NCBI GenBank assembly: GCA_018714575.1
Contig: DVNF01000065.1
Coordinates: forward strand, 1 to 25,745
Reading direction: 5' to 3'
DNA from: Candidatus Stercoripulliclostridium merdigallinarum
Lineage (GTDB): Bacteria > Bacillota > Clostridia > Christensenellales > DTU072
Length of the DNA: 25,745 bases
Shown: positions 15,610-23,688 of the stretch, in pieces
Position numbering within the stretch: the stretch's first letter is position 1
Layout of the letters: every line of letters starts with the position of its first letter
Translations under genes and position numbers: made by a program
Notes under the pieces: generated by a model
The model's database searches: none
The model's input: the letters and a program-made list of their open reading frames with translations, nothing else
What the model was told of the DNA's origin: nothing

Positions 15610-17046
15610 TTAAATATCTTCGTCGTCGGGGTTCAATTCGTCCAAGGAACGGAACACGCCGCTAAGTTCGGCTTCGGAATAATTTTGCGTTATCAATCTG
15701 TCGCCGGATTTTTTGGCGGGATCCGAGGCGAAGAAAGCCGAAGCGCCCTCTGCCGAGGTAATGCCGTTGTCCTTGAATATCAACAGGATCTTATTGATAT
15801 AGCTCATGGGGAAGGGTTTCCCGGTCGCGTGTTTGGCGACAGCTAGAACGGTTTCGTGATCGAATCCCCAGGTTTCGGTAAAGGTGCGATAAAATTCGCG
15901 GTCGCGCGACGACACCAAAGGTTCGGCGCCGGCGGCTTCCTTTATTTCGCGAATGTTTTGATCCAAAGCCGCTTGACGTTTTATGTACGAATCGATTGCC
16001 GATACGGTCACCAAGCCCAATTTATACAGCTTTTCGACGTAAACGTTCATGTTTTCGGGCGTCTTTATGTTGCGGCGGAAGCAGAACTTGGACAGCTCGC
16101 GCAGAGCTTCCGGTTCGAATCCGTAAGATAACCACGGGTTTATATAAGTTTCCGTAACCGCGTCTAACGACGGGTAATAGGCTCCGAGGTTATGAACGAC
16201 GTCCGCGGTCAGCGCGTTCAATTCGTCCTTGCGTTTTTGATAATCGGCGACTTCCTCCGGCGTAAAAGCGCCTGCCGAACGCAGCTCCTCCATAAACTTG
16301 GTCAGTCGCCGCATGCCGCCTTTGTTTTTGCAATATCTTGCCGCCTGCAACACCGCGTCGGGACGGAAACCGCATTCCTTAGTCCAATACAGATAGGTGT
16401 TTTTGTCCTCGAACGAAGGCTCCGACTTCAGCCCAAGGGCTTTGAATAACAGTCGCATATCCTCCGAACCGCGTTCCATTTCGCTGATTTTGGCGTTCAC
16501 GGCTTCTTCGGTGGAAACGCCTTCCTTTGCCCAGTTCGCGGCGACGGACAGCACGTAAGGAGTAGAAGATTTGCCGCGTTCTATGCAATACCCGGCTATC
16601 AACAGCATGGCGTTCGGGTCGATTTTATAGCGGCGTATGATCTCGATATACCTGACTATATCGCCGACGGGGAGTTCTTTTTCGCCGAAAACACGCCTGA
16701 GTTCGTCGACGAATTCGGAATATTCCCGTGCGTTATAACGAATTTCCTTTGTGACGGGAGCGGTTACGGGATTGTACACGACGACCGGCGGCACCGAGGC
16801 TGTCATCGTAACCAAACCTTGGTCCTCCCAATAGGCGAACGCGTCCTGCACGCGTTCTTCCGTCAGCCTTAGTCCCAGAGCTATCTTTTGGGTGTCGCCG
16901 CCGCCTACGGCAGCCAGATACAAGCCGTACAAATAAATTTTGACGTCGGTTCCGTCCGCGTCCGGCAGATACCTGGATAAAAACAGGTTGTCTATCTCGG
17001 TACGACCTTCCCTTAGGTATTCTCCTCCCAATCTGATTTCGCTCAT
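15610..17046 (-). CDS. DnaD/DnaB-like primosome protein with several DnaD-C-like repeats
   Basis: This 478-residue protein has an N-terminal winged-helix (DDBH1-like) domain, about 15-95, then about four helical segments resembling the DnaD C-terminal (DDBH2) domain: about 105-182, 197-276, 283-366 and 390-440. Each has an aromatic start, a 'GF.P.A(V/L)L..A.YC' or similar helix pair, and a closing 'G.(V/I)T.EE' turn. Repeat 1 ends YVLSVAANW and repeat 4 YINKILLIF, both fitting the YxxxIxxxW-type motif; repeats 2 and 3 do not. Bacillus DnaD has one DDBH2 and DnaB two. Such proteins remodel DNA and recruit the helicase loader. The ATG at 17046 follows GGAGAGG; a TTG at 17076 is less likely. The protein ends in an acidic tail. 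Confidence 0.85.
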   Translation of the reverse strand: MSEIRLGGEYLREGRTEIDNLFLSRYLPDADGTDVKIYLYGLYLAAVGGGDTQKIALGLRLTEERVQDAFAYWEDQGLVTMTASVPPVVVYNPVTAPVTKEIRYNAREYSEFVDELRRVFGEKELPVGDIVRYIEIIRRYKIDPNAMLLIAGYCIERGKSSTPYVLSVAANWAKEGVSTEEAVNAKISEMERGSEDMRLLFKALGLKSEPSFEDKNTYLYWTKECGFRPDAVLQAARYCKNKGGMRRLTKFMEELRSAGAFTPEEVADYQKRKDELNALTADVVHNLGAYYPSLDAVTETYINPWLSYGFEPEALRELSKFCFRRNIKTPENMNVYVEKLYKLGLVTVSAIDSYIKRQAALDQNIREIKEAAGAEPLVSSRDREFYRTFTETWGFDHETVLAVAKHATGKPFPMSYINKILLIFKDNGITSAEGASAFFASDPAKKSGDRLITQNYSEAELSGVFRSLDELNPDDEDI

Positions 17047-17101
17047 ATCCTCTCCGATTTTCGGCGAAGGCAACAATTTTCGCCGATTCGCCGATTAGGT
17101 A

Positions 17102-17130
17102 TTGCAATATAATATTTAAAGTTGTATAAT
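17102..17130 (+). promoter_or_regulatory. Sigma-A promoter of the SbcC/Rad50-like gene
   Basis: TTGCAA (17102-17107) and a perfect TATAAT (17125-17130) are 17 nt apart. The start near 17137 gives a leader of about 130 nt. The leader holds two small stems, CCGC/GCGG (17154-17164) and CCGAAA/TTTCGG (17201-17223). Confidence 0.8.
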
Positions 17131-17142
17131 AATTCCGTACAA
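17114..17142 (-). promoter_or_regulatory. Possible promoter of the primosome operon, overlapping the divergent one
   Basis: On the minus strand TTGTAC (17137-17142) and TTAAAT (17114-17119) are 17 nt apart. This overlaps the plus-strand promoter, so the two would compete for RNA polymerase. The -10 is weak and the call is tentative. Confidence 0.4.
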
Positions 17143-17269
17143 CCCGCGGTACGCCGCATTGCGGTATATACACTATATCACAATCGTTGCGACTGTGCCA
17201 CCGAAAATTTGATTTTATTTCGGATTTTAATTCAAAGGCGGCGGGGCGTGCTGAAAACCGGAGGAGAAA

Positions 17270-20200
17270 ATGAAACTCAATAACCTGACGATCCAAGGCA
17301 ATAACCGCGAAAAGGCTATCGATTTCGGCAACAAAGTCGCCGGAGCCGTCATAGTCGCGGATACCGACATCGAATTAGTTCGCGATTCGTTGGCGTTTGT
17401 TTTTTACGGCGCCGGCGCGGAAGCGTTCAAGGGTGCCGAAGCGCGCCTGTCGTTCACCGTGGAAGACGGCGATTATTTGCTGTCGCGCTCGGTGCAGGAG
17501 CTGCCGGACGGCGGGGAAAAGGAAAGCGTGCTGTTGACTTCCTCTGACGGAAAGACCGTATATGCCGACGACGCGGAGGGCGTAAACGCCTTTGTAGCCG
17601 AAAAAGTAGGCTTGGACGCCGGCGGATTCATGAAACTTGCCGTAATGGACAGAGAACTGACTGCGCCGCTGACCGCCGACACCGTCACGCGCGAAAGTTT
17701 CGTTGCCGAAATGATGGCGGATTTCGCTACTTCCGAAAAGGTCATGGCAAAGTATTCGGCGATGAAGCAACAGGAAGCCGCGTTGATGGAACAAATCGAG
17801 GCTGTCGCTCCGGTGACCAGGGACGAGCTGAGGCAACAACAAATGGTAGCCGAATCGGACAGGATCGCTTTGGACGGCGTGCGCGCCGATCTGGACGCGG
17901 TCGGTCTGGAATTGCAATTTGCCGAAAAATACCGTGAGGAACTGAACGATTATAACGAAGCTTTGGAAAAGCTGGATAAGCTTGCCGCCCGCAACAACGA
18001 AATGGCGGATCTTGCGTCGCGCGCAGCCAATTCGGACGCGGCGTCGAACCTTTCCAAAATCTTTACCGTGTACGACGCCTCCAAAGCCGCTTTGCAACGC
18101 GAAGCCGAGGAGATAAAGGCGGCGGAAGCCGCTCAGCAGGAGCGCGTCGACCGCGTAAAAGCCGGCGAAAGCTCCCTGAACGCCGTCAGCAAGGATTACA
18201 TGGCGGCGGCTATACGTTGCGACGAATTGGGCAAAGCCGTTATCGACGAACTGAAATCGCTCTCGGACGACCCGAAGAGCTTTAAAATGGGCAAGCTGGT
18301 CGATTCTTATTACGCCGGCTACGAGCCGCGCAAGCAGGAGCTGACAAAGGAATCCGAAAATCTGACAAAGGAGCTGGCGGCTTTGGACGAACGTTCGAAA
18401 GAGATCCGCGACAGAATGTCGGAAATCCGCGTCAGCGCCGATTACAAACGCGCCGTCCAGGAGGGCGCCGTTTACGAAGAATCTTTGGCGCGCCTGACGG
18501 TAGAGAGCGAAGATTCCTCTAAAAGGACGGAACAACTTGAACAGCAACTGACCGAACTGAAAGAAAAACGTAACGAGGTCGGCGCGGCGTTAAAGACGGC
18601 GCAAAAGGACCTGGACGCCGTCAAAAAGGATATTTGCGGCGAACACGCCTGCGTCGAAGACGCCGTCAACGCCCAAGTTTATTACAAACAGACCATTTAC
18701 TATAAACACCTTTTTGTTTCCGATAACGAGGTGGAATTAAAGGCGGTCGAGGACAAGATCGAAAACGTAAAGTACGCCTCCGACGCCTATTCGGAAAGGC
18801 TGAAAAAGATGCGCGCAAACAGCGACGAAGTCAAAGCGCATAAGGCTAAATTGGAGGAAAAATTACATCTTCTGAACGAAAAACTGACCGAATACATGAG
18901 CTATAATCGCTTGCGCGAAATAGCTTCCACGGTAGAATACGGCAGTCATTGCCCCGTATGCGACGGTTTTGTAACGTACAAAAAGGAACTGCCTATCCGC
19001 GACACGAAAGCTTTGGACGATCGCATAAAAGCAGTCGAAAACGAGATCAAAAAGGACGCCGACGCCATATCCGCGGCGGAATCGAATATAGGTCAGTTGG
19101 CGGCGGCTACAAAGGTCAGCGCCGAGTATTTGGAAAATCTGATGGCTGTAAAAGCCGCTAAACAAAAGGCGATAGACGACGTTTTGGCGGAATATTCCGT
19201 AGACAGCATCGCCGCGTTGTTCGCTTTGGTCGATAAGGCCGTAAAGGACGGCAACGCGTTGACGATAAAGGTAGACCGCTACCGCAAACTGTCCGGCGAA
19301 GTCGAGTGTATGGGAAAGGAAGTCGCCTTTATAGACGCCGAGATCAAACGCATCGGCAGCGAACTGTTGCCGGCAGAATCGCAAAAACGCAGCGACATCG
19401 CGAACGAAGTTTCCGAGATAGAGAAACTGTACCTGGCATGCAACGTGCATTTTAACGGCGAAAGCGCCGGCGATTTGCTGAAAAAGCTGGAAGTAATAGA
19501 GGAAGAATACGAGAAATTAGCGGACGAATTGGAAGCCAACCGCACGCATGCGGCTATGCTTGCCGACACGTTGTCCAACGTCAATTCCGAACTGTTCTCG
19601 ATCGTCAATCGCACCGTACCCGTCACCGTGGACGGCAAAGAATTGGAATACAAAGAAGCTGTCGCAAAGGCCGAAGCAGACTATCTGAAAGCGTTGATAG
19701 ACGAATACGAAGGCGCCAAAGAAGCCAAAGAAAACGCAAAAGTCTTTATCCGCGCCACGCGCACCGTTGTCGACGAAGCCAGAAAGGCCGCCGCCGACGG
19801 CGACAAGGAACTGATCGCCATGCGCGCACGCCACGCGGGCAGCGAACAAATCCACAACGAGCTGTACGCCAACTATATCCCGCAATTCGAAGCGATCGGC
19901 TTGCACACATTGGCGGATATAGACAGATTGGTCATGAGCGAAGAGGAGATCAAGGAAGCGCGTGAAACGCTGTTCAAATACGACGAGGACGTCGTCGGCA
20001 CAAAGGAAGCCGTCAACGTCTATAAACAAGGCATAGACGAACACGTCGGCTACTATGACAATTACGATAACAACATAATGAGGCGCGACGCGCTGAAGAA
20101 AGAGGAAGACGCCGCTATCATGAAGTTGGGCGCGTCGATCTCGCTGCGCGCCGATATGGAAGAGCGTTATAACAAGCTGGTCTCGCTGAACAAACAATTA

Positions 20201-20647
20201 GCCTATCTGCAAGCGCGTTTAAAGGGTATCGACGACCTGTCCGCGGCGATAAAAGAAGGAGCCATTCTGGCGTCCGACCTTGCCGAACTGATCGCGGCAC
20301 GCCTGGACGAAACGGTCAGATATATCTCGCAAAACCGCTACGCTACCGCCAGGGACGACAGCGGAGCCGTCAGGTTGGTGTTGACTGCCGGAAAGGGCAG
20401 GATCCGCTACGACAAGCCCACCAAAGAGGAAGCTATGTTGTTGCCGTTGGCGTCCGCCGCAGCGTTCTTCGAGGTAATGAGCGCGCTGCTTGCCGGCGAT
20501 ATCGTTCCGCTGATACAAGTATCCGTCGCGGAATGCGACAAACAATCGCTGTCTCCGTTGGTCGAATACGCAAAGGAACACGATATAGTCGTCTTCCCGG
20601 ACGACGACGCGATCTTCTTCCGCGCGGTATCAAAGATAAATATCTGA
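17270..20647 (+). CDS. SbcC/Rad50-like coiled-coil protein with intact zinc hook and degenerate ATPase
   Basis: This 1125-residue protein has the SbcC/Rad50 plan: an N-terminal half-head, a long coiled coil, a CPVC zinc hook at residues 561-564 (the exact midpoint), a returning coil, and a C-terminal half-head. The N-terminus aligns with SbcC: MKLNNLTIQG, then a strand, then LAFVFYGAGAEAF, then a short beta hairpin ending YLLSRSVQ. But the Walker A position (SbcC GDTGAGKTT) reads ADTDIELVR (30-38). At the C-terminus the LSGGE signature is replaced by TKEEA (about 1051-1055) and the Walker B/D-loop region by IQVSVAECDKQSL. The frame is intact over 3.4 kb, so it is probably expressed. No SbcD/Mre11 gene is adjacent. 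GGAGGAG lies 3 nt before the ATG. It is likely a structural or DNA-tethering protein; function unknown. Confidence 0.75.
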   Translation: MKLNNLTIQGNNREKAIDFGNKVAGAVIVADTDIELVRDSLAFVFYGAGAEAFKGAEARLSFTVEDGDYLLSRSVQELPDGGEKESVLLTSSDGKTVYADDAEGVNAFVAEKVGLDAGGFMKLAVMDRELTAPLTADTVTRESFVAEMMADFATSEKVMAKYSAMKQQEAALMEQIEAVAPVTRDELRQQQMVAESDRIALDGVRADLDAVGLELQFAEKYREELNDYNEALEKLDKLAARNNEMADLASRAANSDAASNLSKIFTVYDASKAALQREAEEIKAAEAAQQERVDRVKAGESSLNAVSKDYMAAAIRCDELGKAVIDELKSLSDDPKSFKMGKLVDSYYAGYEPRKQELTKESENLTKELAALDERSKEIRDRMSEIRVSADYKRAVQEGAVYEESLARLTVESEDSSKRTEQLEQQLTELKEKRNEVGAALKTAQKDLDAVKKDICGEHACVEDAVNAQVYYKQTIYYKHLFVSDNEVELKAVEDKIENVKYASDAYSERLKKMRANSDEVKAHKAKLEEKLHLLNEKLTEYMSYNRLREIASTVEYGSHCPVCDGFVTYKKELPIRDTKALDDRIKAVENEIKKDADAISAAESNIGQLAAATKVSAEYLENLMAVKAAKQKAIDDVLAEYSVDSIAALFALVDKAVKDGNALTIKVDRYRKLSGEVECMGKEVAFIDAEIKRIGSELLPAESQKRSDIANEVSEIEKLYLACNVHFNGESAGDLLKKLEVIEEEYEKLADELEANRTHAAMLADTLSNVNSELFSIVNRTVPVTVDGKELEYKEAVAKAEADYLKALIDEYEGAKEAKENAKVFIRATRTVVDEARKAAADGDKELIAMRARHAGSEQIHNELYANYIPQFEAIGLHTLADIDRLVMSEEEIKEARETLFKYDEDVVGTKEAVNVYKQGIDEHVGYYDNYDNNIMRRDALKKEEDAAIMKLGASISLRADMEERYNKLVSLNKQLAYLQARLKGIDDLSAAIKEGAILASDLAELIAARLDETVRYISQNRYATARDDSGAVRLVLTAGKGRIRYDKPTKEEAMLLPLASAAAFFEVMSALLAGDIVPLIQVSVAECDKQSLSPLVEYAKEHDIVVFPDDDAIFFRAVSKINI

Positions 20648-20674
20648 AATACCCGGAAAAGGTTAAAAAAAATT

Positions 20675-20704
20675 AGAAACAAATAGAAACAAACAGAAAC
20701 AAAA
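20675..20704 (+). repeat. Three tandem 10-bp repeats after the Rad50-like gene
   Basis: AGAAACAAAT, AGAAACAAAC and AGAAACAAAA follow one another between the stop codon and the terminator, with the last copy running into the terminator's A-tract. Too short and few for a CRISPR; probably slippage-derived. Confidence 0.8.
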
Positions 20705-20729
20705 GGCGCATACACGATGCGCCTTTTTT
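20701..20729. terminator. Terminator between the Rad50-like gene and the zinc-ribbon gene
   Basis: GGCGCAT (20705-20711), loop ACACG, ATGCGCC (20717-20723), with A4 before and T6 after (20724-20729). It can act on both converging transcripts. Confidence 0.92.
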
Positions 20730-20771
20730 ATGGTTCTGATTTAATTATTACGGTATTGATCGGGAAACGGA

Positions 20772-21461
20772 TCAGATATGGAACTTGCGCTTCAGTTCAC
20801 TCAATATAGTCTTTGCTTTGGCGGCAATCGTGCCGATTATTACAGCCAGCCCTATGACCATGGTGATCAACGCCATGATAAAGCTGTTGTCTTCGCGCAG
20901 TATCATCAACACGATAAAGGGGATCGAACACATTAGCGCAACGGTTATGATGTTCAAAAGGTACCTGTTGGGGCGGCGGAAATTGATTATCATAAATACC
21001 GCTATCGCCACGGTGGAAACCAAATACAGCGTGGGTAACAGGTAAGAAAATATGATTACCGGCTCCGGCAAAACCGACCGCAGAGTATAGATGACCACGG
21101 TCAAGATTATCGCGTGGGCGGTTACCTTTTGCGGGAAGTATTCGCCGCTGCGGATCACCAACCTGAACAGGATATAAAAATACAACAGCGCGCTGATAGG
21201 GATCCAGGCATACTTTACCGACTTTGTCATCACTCCTTCGGCGATCAGGAAGGAAACCGACAGGCACAGCCACGAATACAGGTATATCTTATCGAACAAG
21301 TTGCCTTGCAGCGTGTGCGTGTCGGAACGCGGAGGATAGGCGCGCGCGGTATGTTTGACGTCGTCTTTGGAATTTCCGACGTCGGTCAACCGCGTGTGAC
21401 ATAACGGACATACCTCCGTCCTGGTCGAAATATTGACGTGACAATAGGGACAGCGCAACAT
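20772..21461 (-). CDS. Zinc-ribbon multi-pass membrane protein (DUF6320-like)
   Basis: This 229-residue protein starts with a four-Cys zinc ribbon, LRCPYCHVN and VCPLCHTRL (Cys4, Cys7, Cys18, Cys21), followed by a polar linker with YPPRSDTHTLQGN. Then come about six hydrophobic segments (roughly 56-75, 84-103, 113-130, 136-158, 167-188, 194-215) and a short basic C-terminus. This architecture resembles the DUF6320 family, whose function I do not know. The start is 2 nt after the cysS stop, with only a weak purine-rich stretch upstream, so it is likely coupled to cysS. The ribbon should face the cytoplasm. Confidence 0.75.
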   Translation of the reverse strand: MLRCPYCHVNISTRTEVCPLCHTRLTDVGNSKDDVKHTARAYPPRSDTHTLQGNLFDKIYLYSWLCLSVSFLIAEGVMTKSVKYAWIPISALLYFYILFRLVIRSGEYFPQKVTAHAIILTVVIYTLRSVLPEPVIIFSYLLPTLYLVSTVAIAVFMIINFRRPNRYLLNIITVALMCSIPFIVLMILREDNSFIMALITMVIGLAVIIGTIAAKAKTILSELKRKFHI

Positions 21462-21463
21462 CG

Positions 21464-22855
21464 TTAATTCTTCTTTATTTCGACTCCTCCGGGAATATCG
21501 ATGACAGAATATCCTAAGGCATTGATCTTTGCTCTGAGTTCGTCGGCCAACGCATAATTTTTAGCTTTCTTTGCCGCCGTTCTTTCGTCGGAAAGCGCTT
21601 TGACTTCGGCGGGGATCTCCGGCGCGGCGTCCTCCTTCGGCAGGGCGGCAGCGTTCAGATCCAATCCGAAAATGCAATCGAATTCGTTTGCCATTTCGAA
21701 TATATCTTTCGATTTGGGTTCCTTTATTGCGGTAAACAGGACGCCTAAAGCCAGAGGAACGTTCATATCGTCCTCGATAGCGGCTTTGAAACGATCGCGA
21801 TAGGAATCCAATTTTTCGGTGGGGATCTTGTTAGTGCCGGCGGCGTGTTCGGCAAGCTGCGCGTTCAAACGCGCGCGGCTGATCTTTGCCGCGTCCAGAC
21901 CCTCGAAAGTGAAATTCAATTTCTTTCTGTAGTGCGTGTTCAGGCAGAAGAACCTGAAATCCAAAGGCGCGTATCCGCGCTGTTCCAGGTCGGAAATAGT
22001 ATAAGTGTTGCCCAGGGATTTGGACATCTTTCCGCCGTTTACCAACATGAATTCGCCGTGCATCCAAAACCTGACGCTTTGTTTTCCCGTCAGAGCTTCG
22101 TTCTGAGCGATCTCGTTTTCGTGGTGGATCGGAATATGGTCGACGCCGCCGGAGTGAATATCGAAGGTTTCGCCCAGATATTTCCTGCTCATTGCCGAAC
22201 ATTCGATATGCCAACCGGGGTAACCTTTGCCCCAAGGGCTGTCCCATTGCATGATGTGACGGGGATCCGCCTTTTTCCACAGAGCGAAGTCGGCAGGGTG
22301 GTGTTTTTCCGAATTGACTTCGACTCTGGCGCCTGCCAGCTGGTCGTCCAGGTTGGCGCCGGACAGGCAACCGTACCTGGGGAATTTGGCTATGTCGTAA
22401 TAGATGCCGTCCGAAGTTTCATAGCTGAATCCGGCTTTTTCCAAAGCTTGGACGTAGTTGATCATTTCGGGGATGTGGTCGGTGGCTTTTGCGATGATTT
22501 CGGGAGTGCCGATATTCAGTTTTTTCAAATCCTCGAAAAAGACTTTGGTGTATTTTTCTGCGATCTCCCAGGGGGAAAGCTTCTGTTCGCGTGCGGCAAC
22601 CGCCATTTTATCTTCGCCGTCGTCGGAATCCGCCATCAAGTGTCCGACGTCGGTGATATTCATTACGCCCTTTATCTTGTAGCCTTCAAAGCGCAGGGTG
22701 CGCCTGATAAGATCCATAAAGATATAGGTCCTCAGGTTGCCGATATGAGCGTAATTATATACCGTCGGTCCGCAGGAATACATTCTGACGGTGTCGCCTT
22801 CCAAAGGCGTAAAAACTTCTTTTTTCCTGGACAGAGTGTTGTAAAAACGTAGCAT
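21464..22855 (-). CDS. cysS: Cysteinyl-tRNA synthetase
   Basis: This 463-residue class I synthetase charges tRNA-Cys. The zinc/cysteine site ligands are visible: Cys28 in YSCGPTVYNYAHIGN (which also contains the HIGH-type motif HIGN), Cys219 in WHIECSAMS, and His244 with Glu248 in PIHHENEIA. KMSKS is at 276-280 in NGGKMSKSLGNTY. Length and C-terminal anticodon region (AKKAKNYALADELRAKI) are standard. TTGGAGAT precedes the ATG. It is the middle gene of cysE-cysS-zinc ribbon, 17 nt after cysE. Confidence 0.97.
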   Translation of the reverse strand: MLRFYNTLSRKKEVFTPLEGDTVRMYSCGPTVYNYAHIGNLRTYIFMDLIRRTLRFEGYKIKGVMNITDVGHLMADSDDGEDKMAVAAREQKLSPWEIAEKYTKVFFEDLKKLNIGTPEIIAKATDHIPEMINYVQALEKAGFSYETSDGIYYDIAKFPRYGCLSGANLDDQLAGARVEVNSEKHHPADFALWKKADPRHIMQWDSPWGKGYPGWHIECSAMSRKYLGETFDIHSGGVDHIPIHHENEIAQNEALTGKQSVRFWMHGEFMLVNGGKMSKSLGNTYTISDLEQRGYAPLDFRFFCLNTHYRKKLNFTFEGLDAAKISRARLNAQLAEHAAGTNKIPTEKLDSYRDRFKAAIEDDMNVPLALGVLFTAIKEPKSKDIFEMANEFDCIFGLDLNAAALPKEDAAPEIPAEVKALSDERTAAKKAKNYALADELRAKINALGYSVIDIPGGVEIKKN

Positions 22856-22872
22856 AATATCTCCAATAATAG

Positions 22873-23586
22873 TTACCGGCTTTCTTTTTCCGGCTTAGTG
22901 TCGTTGCAAGGATCGTGATGGAGGATAGGGGTGTCTATTTCGTTGGAAATAGAGTATTTGCAAGCGTTGACGCCAAGTTTATCTTCCAGCGCGCTGATAC
23001 GCTTATTCAGCCTGGAGATTTCTTCCAACATGGGGTCGGGAAGTTTTTGGTTCAGATCGCCGACGCGTTCGCCGTACATTCTGACAACTCTGCCGGGCAC
23101 GCCGACTATTGTGGAATGAGGGGGGACGTCCTTTAATACTACGGAACCGGCGCCTATCTTTGAATAATCGCCGACGGTGACGGGACCCAAAACTTTTGCG
23201 CCCGCGCTGATCATGACGTTGTTGCCTATGGTCGGGTGACGTTTGCCTACGTCTTTTCCCGTACCGCCCAACGTGACGCCCTGATAGATCGTGACGTTGT
23301 CGCCGATTTCCGAAGTTTCGCCGATGACTACGCCCGAACCGTGGTCGATAAATACTCCCGAACCGATTTTTGCGCCGGGGTGGATCTCGATACCCGTTTT
23401 TCTGCGGGCGCGTTGGCTGATGATCCTGGCGATCAAATAATGACCGCGCACGTGAAACGCGTGAGCTATACGGTACATGTACAGAGCTTTTACTCCGGCA
23501 TAGGTCAGGAATACTTCCCATTTGCTTTTTGCCGCGGGGTCGTTTGCCATAGCCGCGGCGATATCCAATTTCAAATGTTTAAACAT
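22873..23586 (-). CDS. cysE: Serine O-acetyltransferase
   Basis: This 237-residue enzyme acetylates serine with acetyl-CoA, the first step of cysteine synthesis. An N-terminal helical segment is followed by left-handed beta-helix hexapeptides: GIEIHPGAKIGSGVFIDHG, VVIGETSEIGDNVTIYQGVTLGG, IGNNVMISAGAKVLG and VTVGDYSKIGAGSVVL. Catalytic His is in FIDHGSG. The C-terminus ends with a short coiled coil and an unusually long polar tail (about 45 residues) beyond the helix. The start MFKHLKLDI matches the family, yet no Shine-Dalgarno precedes it, only an A/T-rich stretch. It leads a cysE-cysS operon. Confidence 0.95.
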   Translation of the reverse strand: MFKHLKLDIAAAMANDPAAKSKWEVFLTYAGVKALYMYRIAHAFHVRGHYLIARIISQRARRKTGIEIHPGAKIGSGVFIDHGSGVVIGETSEIGDNVTIYQGVTLGGTGKDVGKRHPTIGNNVMISAGAKVLGPVTVGDYSKIGAGSVVLKDVPPHSTIVGVPGRVVRMYGERVGDLNQKLPDPMLEEISRLNKRISALEDKLGVNACKYSISNEIDTPILHHDPCNDTKPEKESR

Positions 23587-23603
23587 AGCTATTTATATTT
23601 ATG

Positions 23604-23626
23604 AAAAAACCCCGTTGATTGTGGGT
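23604..23626 (-). terminator. Weak terminator-like element downstream of the membrane protein gene
   Basis: On the minus strand ACCC (23623-23626) and GGGT (23609-23612) form a short stem with a 10-nt loop, followed by a run of T. The stem is only 4 bp, so efficiency is doubtful, and some readthrough into cysE is possible. Confidence 0.35.
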
Positions 23627-23688
23627 CGGAGCTTTTTCTGGGATAGTTTAAGTGTTGCGCCGATACCGGAATACCGAAGATTCCGAAA

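Noticed and set aside
17375..18547. 390-codon open frame on the minus strand inside the Rad50-like gene
   Set aside because: It is fully antisense to a strongly supported coding frame, has biased Phe/Arg/Gln/His-rich composition, and has no ribosome binding site; it is a by-product of codon bias.
20675..20704. CRISPR array
   Set aside because: Repeats are 10 bp with no spacers and no cas gene is nearby.
21845..22852. 335-codon plus-strand frame over cysS
   Set aside because: It lies antisense to cysS, which has all synthetase motifs; composition is atypical and no start signals are seen.
23587..23688. T-box leader upstream of cysE
   Set aside because: No T-box consensus or antiterminator pairing could be seen.
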